Of a stretch of 64,000 bases of DNA, positions 1-8,215 are shown in pieces. The stretch lies in the NCBI GenBank assembly GCA_020160915.1, contig JAIUPK010000006.1, positions 1-64,000 of the forward strand. The letters are read 5' to 3'. The notes beneath the pieces are model-generated. The model was not told the DNA's origin. It saw only the letters and a list, made by a program, of their open reading frames with translations, and made no database searches. Position numbers and translations under genes: made by a program. The first letter of the stretch is position 1. Every line of letters starts with the position of its first letter. The DNA is from Actinomycetota bacterium (GTDB lineage: Bacteria > Actinomycetota > Actinomycetes > Actinomycetales > Microbacteriaceae).

Positions 1-81
1 ACTGTCAAGCATCATCCGGAACACCGTCAACCATCACCCGAAGACCAAACGTCCAGAATCAGGCGAAGTCATACACATCGT

Positions 82-158
82 TGGTAGCTGAGGCGGGGCA
101 CGATCCCGCGACCTCACGATTATGAGTCGTGCGCTCTAACCAACTGAGCTACTCAGCC
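82..158 (-). tRNA. tRNA-Met (anticodon CAT)
   Basis: Read on the minus strand this folds as a cloverleaf. The acceptor is GGCTGAG pairing with CTCAGCT (one G-U pair), with discriminator A and an encoded CCA. The anticodon stem is CACGA/TCGTG with loop CTCATAA, giving anticodon CAT. It is probably elongator tRNA-Met; the lysidine-modified tRNA-Ile2 also carries CAT and cannot be excluded by eye. The T-loop reads ATCGTGC instead of the usual TTCRANN, so the conserved T54-A58 pair appears as A54-T58. Confidence 0.9.
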
Positions 159-194
159 ACGGCATCCGCAGCTGACTACCAGAACGGATGACCG

Positions 195-266
<72 letters not shown>

Positions 267-384
267 GCACTGCAGGTTCGCCTCATACTGACGCGGCCCC
301 TGAGGCACCGTAAGAGACTACCAGCATCCGGGGGATGCTTTCGGCGCTGTTTCGCACTCGGTGCGAGCGCTCGAGGGTCGAGAC

Positions 385-398
385 TGCAAGCGCTTCCA
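385..398. promoter_or_regulatory. LacI-family operator-like palindrome
   Basis: TGCAAGCGCTTCCA is a near-perfect palindrome around the AAGCGCTT core typical of LacI/GalR-family operators in actinobacterial sugar regulons. It ends 29 bases before the alpha-glucosidase start codon at 428. No LacI gene is adjacent; the only one in the window starts at 43701. The cognate regulator is therefore unknown. Confidence 0.55.
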
Positions 399-427
399 CA
401 AACGTGCAAATGCCGTATCGTGATCGC

Positions 428-2170
428 ATGACTCTCGAGAGTGCACAGGACTCCGCGCTGCCCGAATCCGCGCCGCTGCCCGCGTCGACCGGATCCGAGT
501 GGTGGCGCACTGCCGTCATCTACCAGGTGTATCCGCGGTCGTTCGCGGACTCCGACGGCGATGGCATCGGCGACCTGAAGGGCATCGAGAGCCGCCTGCC
601 CGCCCTCGCCGAGCTTGGCATCGACGCAATCTGGCTCTCCCCGTTCTTCCGCTCCCCGCAGAAGGACGCCGGCTACGACGTGTCCGACTACTGCGACGTC
701 GATCCCCTCTTCGGCACCCTCGACGACTTCGACCGGATGCTCGCCACCGCCCACAGCCTCGGCCTCAAGGTCATCGCCGACATGGTGCCCAACCACACCT
801 CGGACCAGCACGTGTGGTTCCAGGAGGCGCTCGCCTCCCCCGAGGGCTCGCCCGAGCGCGACCGGTACATGTTCCGCGACGGCAAGGGCCCGACCGGCGA
901 CATCCCGCCGAACAACTGGGAGAGCGTGTTCGGCGGCCCCATGTGGGAGCGCGTCACGCGCCCCGACGGCACGCCCGGACAGTGGTACCTGCACATCTTC
1001 GACACCTCGCAGCCCGACCTCAACTGGGAGAACCCGTGGGTGCGGGAGAAGTTCGAAGACATCCTGCGCTTCTGGCTCGACCGGGGCGTCGACGGTTTCC
1101 GGGTGGATGTCGCCCACGGCATGATCAAGCAGGCCGGCCTGCCCGACTACACCCCGCCCGAGACTGGCGCGAGCATGGGCGGTCTGGTCGTCGACGACTC
1201 GGTTCTCGCCCCCGCGATTCAGGACCCGCCCGCGCCGATCCCCGACCCGCCCTACTGGGGTCAGGAGGGCGTGCACGACATCTGGCGCGGCTGGCACGAT
1301 GTGCTCGCCGCGTACGAGGGCGACCGTGTGCTGTGCGCCGAGGCGTGGGTCGACCCGCTCGAGAAGGTCGCGCTCTGGGTGCGCCCCGATGAGATGAGCC
1401 AGGCGTTCAACTTCGGCTACATGTTCACCGACTGGAAGGCGCCGGCGCTCAAGCGCATCATCACCGAGTCGCTCAAGGCCTTCACCGAGGTGGGAGCGCC
1501 GAGCACCTGGGTGCTCTCCAACCACGACGTGGTGCGGCACGCGTCGCGGCTCGCCCTCACGGCAGACAGTCCGCAGGGTGCCGGCATCGGACCGAAGTCC
1601 CCCGGCAAGCCGAACGAGGCGGTCGGTTTGCGTCGGGCGCGCGCCGCGACATCCCTCATGCTGGCCCTGCCCGGCAGCAGCTACATCTACCAGGGCGAGG
1701 AGCTCGGCCTGCCCGAAGACATGGAGCTGCCCGACTCCGCTCGACAGGACCCGACCTGGTTCCGCACCCACGGTGAGAAGTACGGCCGTGACGGATGCCG
1801 CGTGCCGATCCCCTGGGAGGCCGACCGCCCCGCATTCGGCTTCAACCACACCGGTGACAGCTGGTTGCCGCAGCCGGCGGACTGGGGGCGCTTCGCGCGC
1901 GACGCACAGGTCGGCGTGCCCGGCTCGACCCTCGAGCTCTACACGCTCGCCCTTCGTCTGCGGCGCGAGCACCTGCTCGCGAGCGGGGCCGTGCAGTGGT
2001 TGAAGGGCTATGGGCGCAGCGTGGTCGCGTTCCGTAACGGGGACATCACCGTGATAGCGAACCTCGGCAAGGTGGCCGTCGAGCTGCCGGTCGGACAGGT
2101 GCTGCTCGCCAGCGAGACGATCACCGGCGGGGCGCTGCCCACCGACACGACGGTGTGGATTCGCAGCTAG
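428..2170 (+). CDS. GH13 alpha-glucosidase (oligo-1,6-/maltose-type)
   Basis: This is a cytoplasmic glycoside hydrolase of about 580 residues, predicted to release glucose from alpha-glucosides such as maltose or isomaltose. GH13 hallmarks appear in order: YQVYPRSFADSDGDGIGDL near the N-terminus, GIDAIWLSPFF, DMVPNHTSD, GFRVDVAHG with the Asp nucleophile near residue 227, AEAW with the Glu acid/base near residue 304, and SNHDVVRH with the third carboxylate near residue 367. The ATG at 428 fits the LacI-type operator at 385-398 and the usual family N-terminus; an in-frame extension to 335 would carry an unconserved leader. The exact substrate is not readable from sequence. A hairpin repeat at 2205-2234 follows the stop codon. 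Confidence 0.9.
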   Translation: MTLESAQDSALPESAPLPASTGSEWWRTAVIYQVYPRSFADSDGDGIGDLKGIESRLPALAELGIDAIWLSPFFRSPQKDAGYDVSDYCDVDPLFGTLDDFDRMLATAHSLGLKVIADMVPNHTSDQHVWFQEALASPEGSPERDRYMFRDGKGPTGDIPPNNWESVFGGPMWERVTRPDGTPGQWYLHIFDTSQPDLNWENPWVREKFEDILRFWLDRGVDGFRVDVAHGMIKQAGLPDYTPPETGASMGGLVVDDSVLAPAIQDPPAPIPDPPYWGQEGVHDIWRGWHDVLAAYEGDRVLCAEAWVDPLEKVALWVRPDEMSQAFNFGYMFTDWKAPALKRIITESLKAFTEVGAPSTWVLSNHDVVRHASRLALTADSPQGAGIGPKSPGKPNEAVGLRRARAATSLMLALPGSSYIYQGEELGLPEDMELPDSARQDPTWFRTHGEKYGRDGCRVPIPWEADRPAFGFNHTGDSWLPQPADWGRFARDAQVGVPGSTLELYTLALRLRREHLLASGAVQWLKGYGRSVVAFRNGDITVIANLGKVAVELPVGQVLLASETITGGALPTDTTVWIRS

Positions 2171-2204
2171 CCGCTAGATCTCGATACATCGCAAGGGCGC
2201 GACA

Positions 2205-2234
2205 GATTTCGATACGCGCTTCGCGCTACTCAAT
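2205..2234. repeat. short hairpin repeat (REP-like), copy 1
   Basis: The unit GATTTCGATACGCG-loop-CGCTACTCAATC is an imperfect palindrome lying between the convergent alpha-glucosidase and M23 peptidase genes. It belongs to the same family as copies at 50205, 54813-54927, 63378-63497 and 63844-63921. Its position suggests a bidirectional terminator or a REP-type element. Confidence 0.7.
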
Positions 2235-2239
2235 CAGCC

Positions 2240-3181
2240 CTAATTGACCGCGTTGGCGGTCAGCCAGGCGAAGGGATCCACGGGAACCTTGTCGACGTGG
2301 AGCTCGAAGTGCAGGTGGGAACCGTAGGAGGTTCCGGTGTCGCCGACGAGACCGATGAAGTCGCCGACCTTGATGGTCTCACCGACGACCAGCGGGCTGG
2401 AGTCCTCCTGCATGTGCGCGTAGACGCTGTCGATGTTCTGCCCGTTGATCACGTGGCTGATCATCACGTTGTTGCCGAGGCCGCCGTAGTCGTTGGCATG
2501 CAGGGTCACCACGCCATCGGCGATCGCGTAGATGGGTGTACCGGCACCGGGGGTGAAGTCGACGCCGTTGTGGAACGACCTGCCGGAGATGCTGATGTCG
2601 CGGGGGCCGAAGCCGTCGGTAGTCGGCACCGAGTAGGGGAAGGGCCAGCGAATCGCACCCGTGGTAGCGGTGAAAGTGCCAGCGTTGCCGTACTTCAGAC
2701 GAAGAAGTTGGGCGTAGGAAGTGACCGAGTACCCGTCACGCGTGAGGTCTGGGGCCGCTGCGTCTTCGGCGACGACGAGGCTCTGACCTTTCAGCGCCGT
2801 GGTTGCGACCGATGGCGCGAGCACCGAGGCATCGCTCATGAACGCGTTCGCGGGCACCGACACGGCGACGAGGAGGGTGCCGGCGAACAGCAGCGCCCCA
2901 AGCGACAGCAGCCGGGAACCTGTGTGGCGCTTCGTGGCCGGTGCCTTGCGAGGTGCCCCGGGAGCCTTCGACGGTGGCGGCGCGGAGTTCTGACGCCGCG
3001 CGCTGTGAAGCTCAGGAGCCTGCACTCGCGACTGGGCCGACTCCTGCCGGGCGGGCGTGGCCGAACTGTAGATGGTCTTGGCCTGCGCGGATCGCGCCGC
3101 CTCCTCGCGCTCGCGTGCCTCGCGCCGAGTCAGCGGCGCTGGCGACATGGTCGCCGGGCCGTCTAGCTCACGCAAGGACAT
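2240..3181 (-). CDS. M23 family metallopeptidase, membrane-anchored
   Basis: This probable cell-wall endopeptidase (LytM/M23, Zn-dependent) has about 313 residues. A basic, Ala/Arg-rich cytoplasmic N-terminus of about 85 residues precedes one hydrophobic segment (LLSLGALLFAGTLLVAVSV), then an extracellular linker. The C-terminal M23 domain has HNGVD (HxxxD metal motif), VYAHM and HLHFELH (HxH motif), so all catalytic ligands are present. The ATG at 3181 is chosen because AGGAG sits 6 bases upstream; the adjacent GTG at 3184 would be too close. It probably acts in peptidoglycan remodelling or as a scaffold in cell division. It is transcribed leftward and converges on the alpha-glucosidase. Confidence 0.88.
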   Translation of the reverse strand: MSLRELDGPATMSPAPLTRREAREREEAARSAQAKTIYSSATPARQESAQSRVQAPELHSARRQNSAPPPSKAPGAPRKAPATKRHTGSRLLSLGALLFAGTLLVAVSVPANAFMSDASVLAPSVATTALKGQSLVVAEDAAAPDLTRDGYSVTSYAQLLRLKYGNAGTFTATTGAIRWPFPYSVPTTDGFGPRDISISGRSFHNGVDFTPGAGTPIYAIADGVVTLHANDYGGLGNNVMISHVINGQNIDSVYAHMQEDSSPLVVGETIKVGDFIGLVGDTGTSYGSHLHFELHVDKVPVDPFAWLTANAVN

Positions 3182-3312
3182 CACGTACTCCTACACAACA
3201 GTCGCGGATGGGGACTGTCGACGGGATTCTTGTTTCAGCGCGCTCGATACGCGCGCTTATAACGGATAGGTAAAGGGTACCCGCTCTGTCTGTGAGACGC
3301 CAGCCGAGCGGG

Positions 3313-4113
3313 TCAGCGGGCGAGCTGCGCGAGAGCGCCCTCGAGGGCTGCTGCGACATCCGGGTGACCGGCGAGGATCAGGTCTCGACTCGGCTGCGCG
3401 TCGCCGAGACCCTTGACAGTGGCTCCCGCCTCGCGAGCGATCAGTGCGCCCGCCGCATGGTCCCAGGGGCTGAGGGTTCGCTCGAAGTAGGCATTCGTGC
3501 GACCGGATGCGACGAAGCACAGGTCGAGCGAGGCGGTACCGAGGCGGCGGATGTCGCGCACCAGCGGCAGCAGGGCGGCCACGAGTCGTCCCTGCTCCCC
3601 CCGCGTGGTGGAGTCGTACGCGAAGCCGGTGGCGACGAGCGCCTGGGAGAGGGGCACGGCATCCGCGACCCGGATGGGCGCCTCGCCGAGGTACGCGCCG
3701 CCGCCCGCGGTCGCCGTGTAGACCTCGCCCGACGCCGGATTGACGACGCAGCCGGCGAGCGCCGTCCAGGTCTGCGGATCGGGCTCGCCCTCCACCACGG
3801 CGATCGAGACGGCGTAGTGCGGTATTCCGTAGAGAAAGTTCACGGTGCCGTCGATCGGGTCGACGATCCAGGTCAGCCCGGTGCTGCCACGCTCGGCACC
3901 GCTCTCCTCGCCGAAGAACCCGTCGCCGGGCCGCTCGTCGGCGAGCAGTCCGCGGATCAGCGCTTCGGTCTCCCGGTCGGCTTCGGTGACCACGTCGACA
4001 GGCGACGACTTGGATGCCGCAACCTCAACCCCTTCGCTGCGCCGCAGCCGCGCCAGCTCACCGGCCCTCAGCGCGATCGTTCGGGCGGTGGTGAGCAGCG
4101 ACTCGTGGGGCAC
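3313..4113 (-). CDS. inositol monophosphatase family protein
   Basis: This Mg-dependent phosphatase of 266 residues is of normal family length. The metal-site motifs are complete: GEESG near residue 68, DPIDGTVNF (WIVDPIDGT) near residue 83, and WDHAAGALIAREAG near residue 213. Substrates of the family include myo-inositol-1-phosphate, histidinol phosphate and fructose-1,6-bisphosphate; the sequence does not decide among these. It starts 13 bases after the stop of the upstream efflux pump gene and is probably co-transcribed with it. No functional link between the two is evident. Confidence 0.88.
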   Translation of the reverse strand: MPHESLLTTARTIALRAGELARLRRSEGVEVAASKSSPVDVVTEADRETEALIRGLLADERPGDGFFGEESGAERGSTGLTWIVDPIDGTVNFLYGIPHYAVSIAVVEGEPDPQTWTALAGCVVNPASGEVYTATAGGGAYLGEAPIRVADAVPLSQALVATGFAYDSTTRGEQGRLVAALLPLVRDIRRLGTASLDLCFVASGRTNAYFERTLSPWDHAAGALIAREAGATVKGLGDAQPSRDLILAGHPDVAAALEGALAQLAR

Positions 4114-4126
4114 GGCTCAAGCGTAG

Positions 4127-5632
4127 TCAGTGGCTGACGACCGGCTCCGCGTCGGCGTTGCTCGCGTGCAGGTGGGCGTTGGCGAGCGACAGGCCGTGTC
4201 CGCGGCGGCGGAAGAGCAGTGCCGCGAGCACAGCACCGAACGCGAAGAACCCGGCACCCCACCAGTAGGCGGTCACGTAGCTCGCAAGTGCGGCATTCAC
4301 GGCGACCTGCTGGGTGACGGGTGCGTTGGCGGCGAGGTAGTCCGCCGCGGCGGTGGCGGCGAGCGTGTTCAGCAGCGCCGTGCCGATCGACCCGCCCACC
4401 TGCTGGCTGGTGTTGACCATCGCCGAGGCCACGCCCGCGAACTGGCGGTCGACGCCGAGAGTCGCGGTCTGCATCGAGGCCGGCATGATCGTGCCCATTG
4501 CCGCACCCATGATCATGAGCGGGGCGAGAACGTTCGCCGCGTAGGTGCTGTTCTCGTCGAGGAAGGTGAACCCGATCATGGCCGCCACGCCGAGCAGCAT
4601 GCCTGCGGGAACCATGATCTTGGGGCCGAGGCGCGGCACGAGGAAGTTGGTGCCGAGCTGGGCGGCCACCACGAGCATCCCGATCATGGGAAGGAAGGCG
4701 AGACCGGTCTGGATCGGCGAGTAACCGAGGGTGGCCTGCAGGTAGTAGGTCACGAACAGGAAGATGCCGAACATGCCGGCACCGGCGATGAGAACCGAGC
4801 TGTAGGCGGCTCCGCGGTTGCGGTCGAGCACGATCGACAGGGGCAGCAGCGGATGCGTGGCGCGACGCTGCCAGAGCACGAACGCCACCAGCAGCACGGC
4901 ACTGCCCGCCAGCATGCCCCAGGTGAGCGGCGCATCCCAGCCGTCGGTCTCGGCGTTGGAGAACCCGTAGACGAGCGCGAAGAGCGCGCCGGAGACCAGC
5001 ACCGTGCCCGGGAGGTCGAGCTTCGGACGCGGCCCGGTGCGCGTGACGTGGGGCACGAAGAGCGCAGCACCGACGACGGCGACCGCGGCGATGAAGACGT
5101 TGATGTAGAGGTTCCAGCGCCAGTCGAGAGTCTCGGTGAGGTAGCCACCGAGCAGAAGGCCGACGGCTCCGCCCGCACCCGCGATCGCACCGAAGACACC
5201 GAAGGCCCGAGCGCGCTCCTTCGGGATGATGAACGTCGTCGTGAGCACCGCAAGGGCGGTGGGCGCGAGGAGTGCACCGAACGCACCCTGCAACGCCCGC
5301 GCCGCCACCAGCAGCTCGAACGAGCCAGCTGCGCCACCGAGGGCGGAGGCGATCGCGAAGCCGATGAGGCCGATGATGAAGGTGCGCTTGCGCCCGATCA
5401 GGTCGGAGAGGCGCCCGCCGAGCAGCAGCAGGCTGCCGAAGGCGAGGGAGTAGGCGGTGATGATCCACTGGCGCTCACCGTCGGAGAATCCGAGGTCGGC
5501 CTGGGCCGACGGCAGCGCGATGTTCACGACGGTGCCGTCGAGCACGACCATCAGCTGGGCCAGGCCAACGACGACGAGAGTCAGCCAGCGGCGACGGCTG
5601 ACGGGGGATGCGGGGAGAGACGCTTCAGACAT
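4127..5632 (-). CDS. MFS transporter, DHA2 (EmrB/QacA) drug:H+ antiporter type
   Basis: This inner-membrane exporter of 501 residues has about 14 hydrophobic segments, the count expected for DHA2. It starts with RRRWLTLVVVGLAQLMVVLDGTVVNIALP, the typical first helix with D and T residues. Motif A is seen as GGRLSDLIGRKRTF near residue 77. A GAVGLLLGGYL segment resembles the antiporter motif. The divergent TetR gene at 5731 and the shared 98-base intergenic region indicate classical TetR control of a multidrug efflux pump. The substrate is unknown. Confidence 0.88.
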   Translation of the reverse strand: MSEASLPASPVSRRRWLTLVVVGLAQLMVVLDGTVVNIALPSAQADLGFSDGERQWIITAYSLAFGSLLLLGGRLSDLIGRKRTFIIGLIGFAIASALGGAAGSFELLVAARALQGAFGALLAPTALAVLTTTFIIPKERARAFGVFGAIAGAGGAVGLLLGGYLTETLDWRWNLYINVFIAAVAVVGAALFVPHVTRTGPRPKLDLPGTVLVSGALFALVYGFSNAETDGWDAPLTWGMLAGSAVLLVAFVLWQRRATHPLLPLSIVLDRNRGAAYSSVLIAGAGMFGIFLFVTYYLQATLGYSPIQTGLAFLPMIGMLVVAAQLGTNFLVPRLGPKIMVPAGMLLGVAAMIGFTFLDENSTYAANVLAPLMIMGAAMGTIMPASMQTATLGVDRQFAGVASAMVNTSQQVGGSIGTALLNTLAATAAADYLAANAPVTQQVAVNAALASYVTAYWWGAGFFAFGAVLAALLFRRRGHGLSLANAHLHASNADAEPVVSH

Positions 5633-5642
5633 GACGGCAACT

Positions 5643-5670
5643 ATATACGGTACTGTGGAGTTCCGGATAT
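5643..5670. promoter_or_regulatory. candidate TetR operator between efflux pump and tetR
   Basis: ATATACGG (5643-5650) and CCGGATAT (5663-5670) form an inverted repeat with 7 of 8 matching positions and a 12-base spacer. It lies directly upstream of the MFS gene in the divergent intergenic region. A second short repeat, TTAC-N6-GTAA, lies nearby at about 5686-5699. Either could be the TetR site; this is weak sequence evidence only. Confidence 0.35.
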
Positions 5671-5730
5671 CAGTTGTTCAGTAATTTACTTGTTGGTAAT
5701 CTGGAGAGCGACGAAAGGGGTGGTGGTGCA

Positions 5731-6351
5731 ATGACGCAGACCGACCTCGACGTCGCCCCCAAGCTCGGCCGCAGGCGCGACCCCAGCCTCGACGGCACGA
5801 TTCTGGATGCCACGCTCGACGTCCTGGCCGAGACCGGCTACGACGGCATGACCATCGACATGGTCGCCGCGCGCGCGAAGGCCGGCAAGGCGACCGTCTA
5901 CCGCCGGTGGACGTCGAAGCCCGAGCTCGTGCTCGACGCCGTCGCCTGCATGAAGTACAAAGACGTCGATCTCTCCTCCCTGCCCGACACCGGAACGCTA
6001 CGCGGCGACCTCGTGGCGATGATCAAGCCGCCGAGCATCCGTGACAGCGAGCGCAAGCTCAAGGTCATGGCGGGCATCGTGTCGATGCTCACCCGCAGCC
6101 CCGAACTGGCGGATGCCGCCTACGACGCCCTCGTCGCTCCGCGCGCGGCAGCGAACCGGGTCTTCTTTCAGCGCGCGATCGACCGCGGCGAGATCCCCGC
6201 GGATGCCGACATCGAGCGGCTGTGCATGATCGGCCCGGCCATGGCGTCGTACCGCACGCTCATGCTGCGCAAGGCGGTGGACCGGGAGTTCCTGATCTCA
6301 GTCATCGACGGCGTCATCCTGCCCGCCGCGGGCGTGACCGCAACCGCATGA
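5731..6351 (+). CDS. TetR/AcrR family transcriptional regulator
   Basis: This repressor-type regulator has 206 residues. The N-terminal helix-turn-helix is clear: GYDGMTIDMVAARAKAGKATVYRRWTSKPELV across roughly residues 36-68. The C-terminal ligand domain is of the TetR_C type used by efflux regulators. The ATG at 5731 is preceded by AAAGGGG at an adequate distance, whereas the longer frame from 5674 has no ribosome site. It is divergent from the DHA2 pump at 4127-5632 and overlaps the next gene by 4 bases (ATGA). It therefore probably represses the pump and may also be co-expressed with the reductase. Confidence 0.88.
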   Translation: MTQTDLDVAPKLGRRRDPSLDGTILDATLDVLAETGYDGMTIDMVAARAKAGKATVYRRWTSKPELVLDAVACMKYKDVDLSSLPDTGTLRGDLVAMIKPPSIRDSERKLKVMAGIVSMLTRSPELADAAYDALVAPRAAANRVFFQRAIDRGEIPADADIERLCMIGPAMASYRTLMLRKAVDREFLISVIDGVILPAAGVTATA

Positions 6352-7322
6352 AGTACACCAAACTCGGCGCACTGACGGTCTCGCGCCTCGGCCTGGGCTG
6401 CATGGGGATGTCGCACCTCTACACCGGGCACAGCCGGGACGAGGCATCCTCGATCCGCACGATCCATCGCGCGCTCGACCTCGGCGTGACCCACATCGAC
6501 ACCGCGGAGCTGTACGGACCGTTCACCAACGAGGAGCTCGTCGGTCGGGCGCTGGTCGGCCGCCGCGACTCCGTCGTGCTGGCCACCAAGTTCGGGCTGA
6601 TGTCGCACGTCGGCAACGCCGGCCCGGTGGATAGCTCTGCCGCGAGCATCCGTGTTGCCGTCGAGGGCTCTCTCACGCGCCTGCAGACCGACCACATCGA
6701 CCTCTACTACCAGCACCGCGTCGACCCGGCGACGCCCATCGAGGATGTTGTCGGCACGCTGAGCGAGCTCATCGCCGAGGGCAAGATTCGCCACATCGGA
6801 CTCTCGGAGGCCGGGCGGGAGACGATCCGTCGTGCGCACGCCGTGCATCCGATCGCTGCTCTGCAGTCGGAGTACTCGCTCTGGAGCCGCGACGCCGACG
6901 ACGGCACACTCGACCTGCTGCGCGAGCTCGGCATCGGCTTCGTGCCGTACTCGCCGCTGAACCGCGGCCTGCTCACGGGCAGGCTGCGCACTCGCGACCA
7001 ACTCGAGGAGACCGACTGGCGACTGACGAACCCGCGGTTCCTGCCGGGCGCCATCGAGTCGAACGTCGCCATCGTGGAGGAGATCGCCGAGATCGGCGGC
7101 GAGGTTGGTGCGACACCGGCGCAGGTCTCGCTCGCCTGGCTGCTCGCGCAGGGCGACGACTGGTCGCCGATCCCCGGAACGATCCGCGTCGATCACCTCG
7201 AGGAGGATCTCGGCGCGCTCGATGTGACGCTCAGCGCCGAGCAGGTGCAGCGCCTCACCGACATCACCCCCGCCGTCGGCGGGCACCACACCGAGGCGCA
7301 GGCGCGGCTGTTCGACCGCTGA
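6348..7322 (+). CDS. aldo/keto reductase
   Basis: This NADPH-dependent oxidoreductase has 324 residues and a TIM-barrel AKR fold. GLGCMGMSHLY opens the barrel. HIDTAELYG carries the catalytic Asp and Tyr, LATKFGL the Lys, and YYQHRVD the His. The C-terminal cofactor region ends with IPGTIRVDHLEED. It resembles the YakC/AKR13-type reductases for aldehydes and small ketones. The start codon overlaps the tetR stop by 4 bases, so the two genes are translationally coupled, which suggests a role in the same stress or detoxification response. Confidence 0.87.
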   Translation: MKYTKLGALTVSRLGLGCMGMSHLYTGHSRDEASSIRTIHRALDLGVTHIDTAELYGPFTNEELVGRALVGRRDSVVLATKFGLMSHVGNAGPVDSSAASIRVAVEGSLTRLQTDHIDLYYQHRVDPATPIEDVVGTLSELIAEGKIRHIGLSEAGRETIRRAHAVHPIAALQSEYSLWSRDADDGTLDLLRELGIGFVPYSPLNRGLLTGRLRTRDQLEETDWRLTNPRFLPGAIESNVAIVEEIAEIGGEVGATPAQVSLAWLLAQGDDWSPIPGTIRVDHLEEDLGALDVTLSAEQVQRLTDITPAVGGHHTEAQARLFDR

Positions 7323-7350
7323 GCCGCCCGCGGCGGAGCAGAATGGGTGC

Positions 7351-8139
7351 ATGAGCTCTCGTGTGCGTATCGGTGTCATCGGGCTGGGCGAAGCGGGGTC
7401 GCTGATCGCGGCCGGGCTGCAGGCGGCGGGTGCCGACGTCGTCGGGTTCGACCCCGTCGTGCCCGAAACACCACCAGTACCCCTCGCACCGGATGTCGCC
7501 GCAGTCGTCACCGGCGCCGACATCGTCATCTCGATCAACTCGTCGACCGCCGCCAAGAAGGTGGCTGAGCAGGTCGCCCCCCTGCTCGGAGCCGGCACCG
7601 TCTACGCCGACCTCAACACCGGCACGCCAGCACTGAAGAAGGCACTCGCCGGGCTCTTCGGCGACGGAGTGTTCGCCGATGTGGCGATCATGAAGCCGGT
7701 CCCCGGGCTGGCCGAGAAGGTGCCCATGGGGGTGGCGGGACCGGGAGCGCGACGTTTCGTGGATCTTCTCGAGCCGTTGGGGCTCAACCTGGAGTACGTC
7801 TCGGACGTGCCCGGAGAGGCGGCGGCCCGCAAGCTGCTGCGGAGCATCCTGGCCAAGGGCATGGCGGCCGTGCTCATCGACACCCTGTGGGCGGCCGAGA
7901 GCATGGGCCTGCAGCAGTGGGCCTACGAGGAGATCCTGCGCGAGTTCGACTCGAGCTCACCCGAGACGGCCAAGCGCTACCTCACCGGCACCGCCCAGCA
8001 CGTCAAGCGCCGCCAGATCGAGATGATGGATGTCACCGAGATGCTGAACGAGGTCGGCTACCAGTCGACCATGGTCGACGGCGTCGCGCTCACCTACTCG
8101 CGCATTCTGCACAGCAAGAAGATCCCGTACAGCAAGTAG
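7351..8139 (+). CDS. NAD(P)-dependent oxidoreductase with DUF1932 domain
   Basis: This 262-residue protein of the 6-phosphogluconate / 3-hydroxyisobutyrate dehydrogenase superfamily starts with a Rossmann motif (RIGVIGLGEAGSLIAAGL). A C-terminal helical DUF1932 domain covers roughly residues 155-225. It converges on the ligC end of the protocatechuate operon and is not co-transcribed with it. A dehydrogenase role on an aromatic-pathway hydroxy acid is only a guess from position. The substrate is unknown. Confidence 0.75.
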   Translation: MSSRVRIGVIGLGEAGSLIAAGLQAAGADVVGFDPVVPETPPVPLAPDVAAVVTGADIVISINSSTAAKKVAEQVAPLLGAGTVYADLNTGTPALKKALAGLFGDGVFADVAIMKPVPGLAEKVPMGVAGPGARRFVDLLEPLGLNLEYVSDVPGEAAARKLLRSILAKGMAAVLIDTLWAAESMGLQQWAYEEILREFDSSSPETAKRYLTGTAQHVKRRQIEMMDVTEMLNEVGYQSTMVDGVALTYSRILHSKKIPYSK

Positions 8140-8148
8140 CCCAGCGGG

Positions 8149-8204
8149 TCGAGCTTGTCGAGGCCTCCCGCACCGACACGTCGGTGAGATCTCGACGAGC
8201 TCGA
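8149..8204. terminator. nested hairpin between convergent genes
   Basis: TCGAGCTTGTCGAG (8149-8162) pairs with CTCGACGAGCTCGA (8191-8204) with one mismatch. An inner CACCGA/TCGGTG stem sits in the loop. It lies between the convergent DUF1932 and ligC genes and could terminate both. There is no clear T-tract, so it may be another intergenic repeat family instead. Confidence 0.4.
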
Positions 8205-8215
8205 TCCTCCTTCGG

